A DNA stretch of 29,021 nucleotides from CAYUCE01 sp964443275 (GTDB lineage: Bacteria; Bipolaricaulota; Bipolaricaulia; CAYUCE01). Positions within the stretch are counted from its first letter, which is position 1. Each line of letters opens with the position of its first letter. The notes under the pieces are model-generated. The model had not been told where the DNA came from. It did not search any database and was given only the letters and a program-made list of their open reading frames with translations. A program made the translations under genes and the position numbers. Location of the stretch: the NCBI GenBank assembly GCA_964443275.1, contig CAYUCE010000021.1:1-29021 (forward strand). The letters are read 5' to 3'. Below are positions 23,339 through 29,021 of the stretch, piece after piece.

Positions 23339-24406
23339 ATGGGTAAAAAGCAAAAAAAGAGCAAAATCCGAGTAGGAATACTTGGGGCCACTGGCATGGT
23401 GGGTCAGAGATTTATTCAACTTCTTATCAATCATCCCTGGTTTGAAATTACCGCTTTAGCCGCCTCCACGCGCTCAGCCGGAAAACTATACGGTCAGGTA
23501 GTTAATTGGGTAGTCTCATCGGCTCCTCCCCCGGAAGTATTAAAGATACGGGTAGCCGAATGTGAACCCGAGCTGGACTGTGATCTAGTCTTCTCCGGAC
23601 TACCCGGGGGATTGGCTGGAGCAATAGAGGAAAAATTTGCCCGCCGGGGATATCCGGTATTCTCAAACTCTAAGGACCATAGGATGGATGAGGACGTACC
23701 CTTGTTGATTCCGGAGGTAAACCCGGACCATATAGATATGATAAATCTCCAACAAGGGCACCGAGGGTGGAAGGATGGATTTATCGCCACTAATCCCAAT
23801 TGCTCGGCGGTAGGGCTGACTTTACCCTTGAAGCCTCTGCACGAGAATTTCGAGCTCCAAAAAGTCATAGTCACCACCATGCAAGCTGTTTCCGGAGCTG
23901 GATATCCCGGTGTTTCCAGTCATGATATATTAGATAACGTATTGCCCTGGATTAAGGGAGAAGAGGATAAGCTGGAAACCGAGCCCCTGAAGATGTTGGG
24001 CGAGCTTGAAAATTTTAAATTTAAAAATGCAAATTTCAAAATTAGTGCCTCTTGTAATAGGGTAAATACCAAAGACGGCCATCTGGAAGCTGTGTGGGTT
24101 AAACTAAAGGAAAAAGCAAGCATCTCCCGGATGAAAGCGGCCTTTGGAAATTTTAATCCTTTGGTGAAATATGAGCTTCCCAGTTCCCCGGAAAGGCCGA
24201 TAATAGTAACTGATAAGCCGGATAGGCCGCAGCCTAGGTACGATCGAAACGCAGGTAAGGGAATGTCTGTAACCGTCGGTAGATTAAGAAAATGCCGAGT
24301 TCTCGGAGGTTACAAATTTACCTGCCTGGTCCATAATACCATCAGAGGGGCGGCTGGGGGTTCGATTTTAAACGCCGAATTAATGAAAGCTAAAAAGTAC
24401 TTATAA
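23339..24406 (+). CDS. asd: Aspartate-semialdehyde dehydrogenase, archaeal/fungal type
   Basis: A 355-residue NADP-dependent enzyme that reduces aspartyl phosphate to the semialdehyde. 'VGILGATGMVGQRF' opens the nucleotide domain, 'NPNCSAVGLTLPL' holds the catalytic Cys155, 'TTMQAVSGAGYPG' follows, and 'SCNRVNTKDGHLEAVWVKL' holds the catalytic His248. The Cys-Ser-Ala-Val and Gly-His-Leu-Glu-Ala contexts are those of the archaeal/fungal subfamily rather than the usual bacterial Asd. An AGGAGGT lies 11 bases before ATG 23339. The 85-bp gap from hom has two AATCCCTAA copies and no other obvious signal. It closes the aspartate operon. Confidence 0.95.
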   Translation: MGKKQKKSKIRVGILGATGMVGQRFIQLLINHPWFEITALAASTRSAGKLYGQVVNWVVSSAPPPEVLKIRVAECEPELDCDLVFSGLPGGLAGAIEEKFARRGYPVFSNSKDHRMDEDVPLLIPEVNPDHIDMINLQQGHRGWKDGFIATNPNCSAVGLTLPLKPLHENFELQKVIVTTMQAVSGAGYPGVSSHDILDNVLPWIKGEEDKLETEPLKMLGELENFKFKNANFKISASCNRVNTKDGHLEAVWVKLKEKASISRMKAAFGNFNPLVKYELPSSPERPIIVTDKPDRPQPRYDRNAGKGMSVTVGRLRKCRVLGGYKFTCLVHNTIRGAAGGSILNAELMKAKKYL

Positions 24407-24420
24407 CTGCACTCAGTTAT
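24403..24420 (+). other. Small hairpin at the asd stop codon
   Basis: ATAACTG (24403-24409) pairs perfectly with CAGTTAT (24414-24420) around CACT. It has no T-tract and is AT-rich, so it is at best a weak end signal between asd and the convergent membrane protein gene. Confidence 0.3.
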
Positions 24421-24431
24421 TAGGGTCTTAA

Positions 24432-25004
24432 TTAGCTTAGACGTTGACTGCCACTAAATCCCCCTACTTTTCTTACTAGAGGAAATATGAATAATCCTCC
24501 ACCGAAGGAAACCAAAGCTATTTTTAGAGAGCCGGTGCCTGCATCAAGGAGAATGGCTGAAAATATTAAACCAGCAAGTGCACCTACAATGGGCCAGAGG
24601 ATCGGCTTAATAAATAAGTTGGTACCATGCCTTCTTTCCACTTCATAGACTATGTTCCTCTCTTTTTTATCACCCGATTCCTTTATTCCTCTTTGGGCGG
24701 GTACTAATTCCCCTTGGTCTACCCGTCCAGTATAAAGAGAAAGATCTAGGGCACCTCTAACCAAGCCTCCGAATGCACCGGCCACCAAGGCCACTGCTAC
24801 AAAACCTAACAGCGCTCCTTTGTTGGAAAATGTGGGATAGGTGAAATACCCCTTTGTCCATATAAGGCTAACTCCGTATCCCAATCCACTACTCCATCCC
24901 AGGAATATCAAAATCGAAAAAAACCTGGAGAAAAACTTAAATCCACTGGATGGATACTCACTAGTTGCATCCTCTTTGGGGAGCTGCTCCTTTTCTGAAC
25001 TCAT
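24432..25004 (-). CDS. Uncharacterised four-helix membrane protein
   Basis: I do not recognise the family of this 190-residue protein. A charged N-terminal tail of about 25 residues is followed by four predicted membrane segments at about residues 29-49, 63-86, 134-154 and 160-178. The loop between helices two and three (about 90-132) is hydrophilic and highly charged. Small residues are frequent in the helices ('VAGAFGGLVRGAL', 'IVGALAGLIF'), suggesting close helix packing. It begins ten bases after the NifX-like gene ends, so the two are probably one transcript and may work together. The start ATG has GAGG upstream. Confidence 0.75.
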   Translation of the reverse strand: MSSEKEQLPKEDATSEYPSSGFKFFSRFFSILIFLGWSSGLGYGVSLIWTKGYFTYPTFSNKGALLGFVAVALVAGAFGGLVRGALDLSLYTGRVDQGELVPAQRGIKESGDKKERNIVYEVERRHGTNLFIKPILWPIVGALAGLIFSAILLDAGTGSLKIALVSFGGGLFIFPLVRKVGGFSGSQRLS

Positions 25005-25014
25005 ACTAGCCTCC

Positions 25015-25638
25015 TCACCACACTCTCTCCCAAATCCTTCGTAAAAATCCTTTCTTATCTGGGGGCAAGTTAGATGACCAATTGTTGGATTTCTTCACCA
25101 AGTCTTGGCTTGTACCCCCCACTAGGTATTGCACTAAATCTTGAAGAAATTCTTTGTCTTGCTGATGTTTATTTAAACATTCTTGCAGTAGCTCCATAGG
25201 CCCGATCTTAACTTTGCCTGAACTTTCCTCTGTCTTTGTAAAGCTTTTATTCTCCATTAGATTCTTAACTTTTGGTTTTCTTAGCGGAGAAGAGAGCTCA
25301 CCGGCGAAATACTTGCCTACCGCTTCCTGTGCTGGCTGAACCGGGCAGACTCTAGTCTTAATGTCGGCCAAATTTAAAAGAATTAAGGCGTTTGAGCCAA
25401 AGTTTTCGGCAATTACTACATCTGGTAGTTCCTTAATAACTAAAAGGGTTTTTTTGATGGTTGCTTCTCCAGGTGGTAGGTGTGAGTAATCAGCTTGGAG
25501 GACTTTTTCTTCCTCAAATTCCTCGCTATCTCTTGCTTTCAGTACCATGAAGGTCAGAGACTCTTCAAAACTGGAAACGGTTTCCTTCATTCCTCCTTCC
25601 TGACCTATTGCTATCACTATACGAGTCCCTTCATCCAT
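25015..25638 (-). CDS. NifX/NifB-domain-like protein (PF02579-like)
   Basis: This 207-residue protein begins with a domain resembling the dinitrogenase iron-molybdenum cofactor family: 'IVIAIGQEGGMKETVSSFEESLTFMVL', then 'ELPDVVIAENFGSNALILL' and 'ADIKTRVCPVQPAQEAVGKYFAGEL', which match the family's 'dvvi..iG.nA...L...gik....' and '...ea...y..Gel' pattern. After about residue 115 comes a hydrophilic region and a helix of unknown kind. No nif genes are present, and many such domains act outside nitrogen fixation, so no function is assigned. ATG 25638 has GAGGGG upstream. It has its own promoter at 25695-25723 and is followed by a membrane protein gene. Confidence 0.72.
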   Translation of the reverse strand: MDEGTRIVIAIGQEGGMKETVSSFEESLTFMVLKARDSEEFEEEKVLQADYSHLPPGEATIKKTLLVIKELPDVVIAENFGSNALILLNLADIKTRVCPVQPAQEAVGKYFAGELSSPLRKPKVKNLMENKSFTKTEESSGKVKIGPMELLQECLNKHQQDKEFLQDLVQYLVGGTSQDLVKKSNNWSSNLPPDKKGFLRRIWERVW

Positions 25639-25694
25639 AGTTTCTGCCCCTCACCGAGAGTGGATTCTCCCGGTTAATGTTTCATGCGAAATTC

Positions 25695-25723
25695 ATTATA
25701 GCATTGAGCAAGGCTGAGTACAA
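25695..25723 (-). promoter_or_regulatory. Sigma-70-type promoter of the NifX-like/membrane protein pair
   Basis: The minus strand has TTGTAC (25723-25718), a 17-bp spacer and a perfect TATAAT (25700-25695), 57 bases before the start codon. Confidence 0.72.
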
Positions 25724-25820
25724 ACAGTCTACTTATACTCTATGTTTGTTACAGTTCTGGATCTCAACGTATACAGTTTAGCCATCACCCAGCGCGAATC
25801 TTGGGTAAGGGCAAGTTTCG

Positions 25821-25896
25821 GTTGGGCACAGAGGCCCAACCCTACGGATCCACGGGACAAGGTTTTGCGATGTAGGGAATGGCCTCTGTGCCATTT
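25821..25896. repeat. Hairpin repeat, copy B
   Basis: GTTGGGC (25821-25827) pairs with GCCCAAC (25834-25840) around ACAGAG. CCTAC (25841-25845) faces GTAGG (25872-25876). AATGGC (25878-25883) pairs with GCCATT (25890-25895) around CTCTGT. The plan is that of copy A at 607-677. It abuts the stop codon of the diguanylate cyclase gene. Confidence 0.72.
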
Positions 25897-27465
25897 CTAA
25901 AGGTTTCCCTGAGAGATGATGCAATTTCCCCCTGCTTTTTTTGCCAAATATGCTCGCTCATCAGCTACTTTGATTAGGGCATCCTCGTTCTCACCGTCTT
26001 CGGGGAAAGTGCTTAGCCCTCCCGATGCGGTAATCCTTGTACCTTTCCTAAATACAAAAGATTCTATTCCCTTTATCAATCTCTCTGCAGCCCGGCGGCC
26101 AGCTTGAATTGAAGTTTCTGGGAGGATAACCGTGAATTCGTCACCACCGTAGCGATATATTTGATCTGAACCCCGCAAATTCTTTCCTAAAATTTGTCCC
26201 AGCTCTTCCAGGAGTTGATCTCCTACTTGGTGGCCATGGGTATCATTTACCGTTTTTAGGTCATCAATATCTAGCAGTATCAAGGAAAGCTTACGCCCAT
26301 ATCTTTTTGCCCTTTCTAGTTCTCCTTCTAAAGTCTCAAAGAAATAGCGTCGGTTAAAAATGCCGGTTAGGTCATCTCTGATAGCTAATTCTCGTAGTTT
26401 CTCCTTCCCGGTTAGATTGCTTATGGCTACCGCCAATTGGCTAGCCACGGAACCCAGAAGTTCAACATCGTCCTGATCAAAAGCATCCAATTTTTGACTC
26501 TCTATGTCCAGCACCCCGAAGAATTTATCTCCAGCTTGAATAGGCACGGCTAACTCCGATTTGATGCCGGGAAAGCCCGGTATATAGCGGCGATCGTCCC
26601 CGACATCACCTACTTTAGCCGGCTTTTTATTAGCTGCCACCCAGCCGCTGATTCCTTCTTTTCCAACCTTCAATTTTTTCCCTGGTTTATAGGTTAAATT
26701 CTTCTCAATTTTGCACTCTTGTGCTTTCAAAACTAAATAATCGCCTTCTTTTAGTAAAACAGCCCCATAGTCATAGTGAAAATCTTTTTTTAGGATTTGA
26801 AGAATCTTTTTTAAAAGGAGCCCTAAATCCTCTATGGCCGCCAGCTCAAATCCCAGAGAATGAAGGGCTTTGATACTTTCCTTCTGCTGCTGGAGTTTTT
26901 CCATTTGTCGAACCCTAGTCACGGCCATGGCCGCCAAATTGGCGAAAGTCTCAATGGGCTTTAAAGTATCCACAGTAGGTGCCCTCCCATCAGCAGGGTC
27001 ATCCATGGAAATATGTCCGATGATCTTCTCCTTCTGATACATGGGGATGTATAAAGAATCATCGGGATGCCACTCTTGCATCTCTTCTATGGGTACCCGA
27101 CTTTTTATCTCTCCCTTCTCTTTTCGCATACTATTTGGTTTTTCTGAGTGGGGAATGTAATAAGAATTCGATAGTTTGAACTTTTGGTCAAATTTATCTA
27201 GATTGACCGGTATCTCATCACTTTCCATCTTCTCTAGCTTCTCTTTTTCTGCCTGACTCAGTCCAGAAAAGGAGAAACCATACACTACAGATTCTTTTGG
27301 ATTTGATAGATCTAAGGGTGGGTCATATAAAGAGATTATTGCCCTCTTAAAAGGGCTGGTTTTGGTAATCGCTTTAGCCACATCGGCCAAAATGTTGGCC
27401 AGATCCCTTTTCCCTAGCGCCTCTTGGCTGATGGTAAACAAGTCCTCAAGCATTTGCTGGTTCAT
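25897..27465 (-). CDS. GAF-GAF-GGDEF diguanylate cyclase
   Basis: A 522-residue soluble signalling protein. Two GAF-like sensor domains occupy about residues 5-185 (with 'LYIPMYQKEKIIGHISMDDP') and 200-355 (with 'GISGWVAANKKPAKVGDV' and 'SELAVPIQAGDKFFGVLDIES'). A GGDEF domain follows at about 360-520. The active-site motif GGDEF is intact at 440-444, with 'LILLDIDDLKTVNDTHGHQVGD' upstream. An RxxD inhibitory site (R431-D434) lies five residues before it, so product inhibition by cyclic di-GMP is expected. It should make cyclic di-GMP in response to a cytosolic signal or ligand. No membrane segment or EAL domain is present. It is monocistronic, with a weak Shine-Dalgarno. Confidence 0.93.
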   Translation of the reverse strand: MNQQMLEDLFTISQEALGKRDLANILADVAKAITKTSPFKRAIISLYDPPLDLSNPKESVVYGFSFSGLSQAEKEKLEKMESDEIPVNLDKFDQKFKLSNSYYIPHSEKPNSMRKEKGEIKSRVPIEEMQEWHPDDSLYIPMYQKEKIIGHISMDDPADGRAPTVDTLKPIETFANLAAMAVTRVRQMEKLQQQKESIKALHSLGFELAAIEDLGLLLKKILQILKKDFHYDYGAVLLKEGDYLVLKAQECKIEKNLTYKPGKKLKVGKEGISGWVAANKKPAKVGDVGDDRRYIPGFPGIKSELAVPIQAGDKFFGVLDIESQKLDAFDQDDVELLGSVASQLAVAISNLTGKEKLRELAIRDDLTGIFNRRYFFETLEGELERAKRYGRKLSLILLDIDDLKTVNDTHGHQVGDQLLEELGQILGKNLRGSDQIYRYGGDEFTVILPETSIQAGRRAAERLIKGIESFVFRKGTRITASGGLSTFPEDGENEDALIKVADERAYLAKKAGGNCIISQGNL

Positions 27466-27681
27466 TCTACTTCACACTGAGAGTTACGTAGCAATTTCAT
27501 TTTAAGATTTTCCTTCTCTAATATTCAGGTATCAAAGCAAACTAATAATAAATTATCCGATTTGCTTATCGCAAATTTTGTGAAACTTAGCTGACTTAAT
27601 TATTTTAACCGGATAAATTTTAGGTTAAGTTACCAAAATTACATACTTACATTTCTTTAGACGATATAATTCGAGAAGTAG

Positions 27682-27733
27682 GGAAGGAAGGAAGGAAGGA
27701 AGGAAGGAAGGAAGGAAGGAAGGAAGGAAGGAA
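27682..27733 (+). repeat. Tetranucleotide microsatellite (GGAA)13
   Basis: Thirteen uninterrupted GGAA units. It is intergenic, about 215 bp before the cyclase start codon on one side and about 260 bp before the small peptide genes on the other. Such tracts are prone to slippage. Confidence 0.97.
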
Positions 27734-27815
27734 TACCTCATGATCTTAATTGTTCGTAATTATTATAGCTAAAAATGCAGTCGAAAATGCGTTCCAATGT
27801 ACTTTAGATAGTTTA

Positions 27816-27844
27816 ATGACTAGTGTAAGAAAATGATTTATATC
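27816..27844 (+). promoter_or_regulatory. Weak candidate promoter of the small peptide genes
   Basis: ATGACT (27816-27821), a 17-bp spacer and TATATC (27839-27844); each box matches consensus at four of six positions. Confidence 0.3.
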
Positions 27845-27945
27845 ACACTCTATGCGGATTAAAAGCTCATTGTAATCGGATCGAAGCCGACCTAAATAGA
27901 GATTTTATCCCTTTTGCTGCAAATGTGTAAGGAGCATAATAAATC

Positions 27946-28008
27946 ATGAAAAGCTTAAAGTGCGAAATCTACACACAGGGAGGTAGACATTTATGCCAGA
28001 ACTTTTAA
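27946..28008 (+). CDS. Possible 20-aa leader ORF before the small peptides
   Basis: ATG 27946, with AAGGAG 11 bases upstream, opens a 20-codon frame that ends at TAA 28008, 16 bases inside the first small peptide gene. It has two cysteines and a mixed composition, with no similarity I know. It could couple translation of the next gene or be chance. Low confidence. Confidence 0.25.
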   Translation: MKSLKCEIYTQGGRHLCQNF

Positions 28009-28088
28009 CTGCGGTTGGTTCCTTGTTGATCTCGGCTGGAGTGGCCATGTTGCTTATGCGGATCGGTGGCTACTTTGAGAAAGCGTAG
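27993..28088 (+). CDS. Small single-span membrane peptide, copy 1
   Basis: A 31-residue peptide with the plan 'MPELLTAVGSLL', a continuous hydrophobic stretch to about residue 22, then 'MRIGGYFEK' and a final Ala. The hydrophobic segment of about 17-19 residues is long enough for one membrane helix, with a positively charged C-terminal side. The ribosome site AGGGAGGT lies ten bases before ATG 27993, which is strong for this genome. A near-identical second copy begins 30 bp after the stop, and coding positions are almost unchanged at DNA level between them. I do not recognise the family; small toxins, holin-like peptides and subunits of larger membrane complexes are all possible. Confidence 0.75.
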   Translation: MPELLTAVGSLLISAGVAMLLMRIGGYFEKA

Positions 28089-28118
28089 TCCTTAAAGCCT
28101 TATCGGGAGGTGGGTTAA

Positions 28119-28217
28119 ATGCCAGAGCTTTTGGAGGCAGTTGGTTCCTTGTTGATCTCGGCTGGAGTGGCCATGTTGCTTATGCGTATCGGTGGCTACT
28201 TTGAAAAAATGGGCTAA
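28119..28217 (+). CDS. Small single-span membrane peptide, copy 2
   Basis: A 32-residue peptide beginning 'MPELLEAVGSLL' and ending 'GGYFEKMG'. It differs from copy 1 only at residue 6 (Glu for Thr) and at the extreme C-terminus. It has its own strong Shine-Dalgarno, GGGAGGTGGG, before ATG 28119. The separate ribosome sites have similar cores, while the intervening 30 bp are otherwise unlike. The preserved frames, starts and stops in both copies argue that these are translated genes rather than decayed repeats. A hairpin repeat (28226-28255) follows and may end the transcript. Confidence 0.75.
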   Translation: MPELLEAVGSLLISAGVAMLLMRIGGYFEKMG

Positions 28218-28225
28218 TAAACATT

Positions 28226-28255
28226 GTAGGGGATGACACGGGGGCCATCCCCTAC
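28226..28255. repeat. Hairpin repeat, copy D
   Basis: GTAGGGGATG (28226-28235) pairs perfectly with CATCCCCTAC (28246-28255). It lies 9 bp after the second small peptide and 11 bp before the 83-bp palindrome, mirroring the pairing of copy C with palindrome copy 1. Confidence 0.75.
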
Positions 28256-28266
28256 GGAGAAATGTA

Positions 28267-28349
28267 GGGTTGTCCAGCACTCACTTCTAGCCATCTATGG
28301 TAGATAGTCTACTGTAGTTTTCTAGAAGTGAGTGCTGGATGTGCCCAAC
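28267..28349. repeat. 83-bp palindromic element, copy 2
   Basis: TCCAGCACTCACTTCTAG (28273-28290) and CTAGAAGTGAGTGCTGGA (28322-28339) form a perfect 18-bp stem. The interior has a second short inverted repeat (GTAGA/TCTAC). It is the same length as copy 1 at 17536-17618, and most differences fall in the interior. Confidence 0.88.
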
Positions 28350-28417
28350 TACAAAGGAATTGCGATGCAATTTATACCTAGGTTGAGTAATTAAGAATAA
28401 ACTGGGATGTGATTTAG

Positions 28418-29021
28418 ATGAAATGTAAGATGCCAGCTTATGGGTTTATTGGGCTGCTGATAGTAATAGCAATGGCTTTGTTTATAGGCCCCTTATTTAC
28501 CTACTCCCAAGATAATGAGTCCTACCCCGCCAGTATAAAGAAATTACCGGTTGAGGAACAGACCCAATTTATCCTGTTTGCCAAAAACAGAGGGTGGCCT
28601 AAAATCTTCATAACCGATGCCACACCAAGTGGACTAAGATTAATTGATGGTCTAGGGGTAAAATATCTAATTTCCTGGGATACCTTCTTCCAGGACACCG
28701 CTCAGTGGAGAAATGATCAGATAAATGATTTCTTTGACCATGAGGGAATACAGCCAAAAGGTGAGTACCCTGATTCGATCAAATCCTTGAGCAACCAAGA
28801 AAAGATACGATTTGCTCAATTTATAGCTAGAAAAGGATGGTATCAACGAAACATCCTGGCCATAAGTGAAAAAGATAAGACCATCACTTTAATGGATAAC
28901 TTGGGGGTTCTTTCTACTATCAGCTATTCTAAATTTTATGAGAGAACCAGCGAATGGGAATATAAAGACCTTTGGGAATGGAACCAGCTAATGAAAATAG
29001 GCAAAATTGAGGGAAAGTTAG
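28418..29021 (+). CDS. Exported or anchored protein with an 81-residue internal repeat (3' end cut by window)
   Basis: ATG 28418, preceded by GGGATG, opens a frame still open at the window edge (201 codons seen). Residues 8-30 are hydrophobic ('FIGLLIVIAMALFIGPLF') after a Lys-containing start, so a signal peptide or anchor is likely. After it come two copies of a unit of 81 residues, starting near 36 ('YPASIKKLPVEEQTQFILFA') and near 117 ('YPDSIKSLSNQEKIRFAQFI'). Each has the order Tyr-Pro-x-Ser-Ile-Lys, an aromatic-rich 'Gly-Trp' turn, an 'Asn/Gly-Leu-Gly-Val' core and a Trp-rich end. I do not recognise the domain. The protein lies outside the membrane in either case. Confidence 0.8.
   Translation, partial: MKCKMPAYGFIGLLIVIAMALFIGPLFTYSQDNESYPASIKKLPVEEQTQFILFAKNRGWPKIFITDATPSGLRLIDGLGVKYLISWDTFFQDTAQWRNDQINDFFDHEGIQPKGEYPDSIKSLSNQEKIRFAQFIARKGWYQRNILAISEKDKTITLMDNLGVLSTISYSKFYERTSEWEYKDLWEWNQLMKIGKIEGKL

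Larger units (their letters stand above)
27466..27945. other. 480-bp AT-rich intergenic region
   Basis: No protein-coding frame is convincing here. It contains inverted repeats (TTTGC/GCAAA near 27560-27575 and TTAACC/GGTTAA near 27604-27627), the microsatellite at 27682-27733 and a weak promoter at 27816-27844. It separates the minus-strand cyclase gene from the plus-strand small peptides, so it should hold both promoters. Confidence 0.5.

Noticed and set aside
28092..28280. 62-aa minus-strand frame opposite the second small peptide
   Set aside because: It overlaps the peptide gene and a hairpin repeat and has no ribosome site; the duplicated plus-strand frames with strong Shine-Dalgarno sites are better supported.
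27682..28349. Clustered repeats considered as a CRISPR array
   Set aside because: There are no regularly spaced direct repeats with unique spacers; it is a microsatellite plus separate palindromes, and no cas genes are present.

Overview
The window is bacterial chromosome: rpsB-tsf-pyrH, a bacterial-type shikimate operon, Shine-Dalgarno sites and sigma-70-like promoters all point to Bacteria. Several aspartate-family genes are nevertheless of forms best known from archaea: a PpcA-type PEP carboxylase, an ApgM-like phosphomutase-fold protein, an archaeal/fungal-type aspartate-semialdehyde dehydrogenase, and a DUF2299-like protein. This mosaic suits a deep-branching anaerobe or candidate-phylum lineage, but I cannot name the organism from sequence alone. 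No rRNA, tRNA, CRISPR array, transposase or integrase was found.

Layout. 1-1.3 kb: a DUF192 protein, a hairpin repeat and a DUF2299-like gene. 1.5-5.9 kb (+): sucD, ychF, ywlC/tsaC, trmO and folC, tightly packed. 5.9-8.1 kb (-): rpsB-tsf-pyrH from its own promoter, converging on folC with a 14-bp overlap. 8.2-17.5 kb (-): a ten-gene aromatic operon in transcription order chorismate mutase, DAHP synthase, tyrA, aroA, aroE, aroC, aroK, aroB, aroQ (dehydratase), aminotransferase. It holds all seven shikimate enzymes plus the arm to tyrosine. 17.7-24.4 kb (+), divergent: an ApgM-like probable homoserine kinase, ppcA, lysC, hom and asd, the route from PEP to phosphohomoserine. 24.4-27.5 kb (-): a four-helix membrane protein, a NifX-like protein and a GAF-GAF-GGDEF diguanylate cyclase. 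27.5-29.0 kb: a (GGAA)13 microsatellite, two tandem near-identical 31/32-aa membrane peptides, and the 5' part of an exported protein with an 81-residue internal repeat.

The most interesting part is the intergenic region at 17.24-18.06 kb between the two divergent biosynthetic operons. Each operon has a consensus-like promoter followed by a short reading frame rich in codons for its own end products. The aromatic side reads Trp-Asp-Phe-Tyr-Tyr-Phe just before its stop and is followed by a clear intrinsic terminator ahead of the first enzyme gene. The aspartate side reads Thr-Thr-Thr-Ser-Thr-Thr-Val-Lys-Thr. Both look like leader peptides for ribosome-mediated attenuation, one responding jointly to Trp, Phe and Tyr and one to threonine, set back to back at the point where PEP is committed to either family. 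The aminotransferase closing the aromatic operon could also supply aspartate to the other operon.

The intergenic spaces also carry a family of short perfect hairpins (TGTAGGG-type cores, ACAGAG/CTCTGT loops) and two copies of an 83-bp palindrome, resembling REP/MITE elements with no transposase in view.
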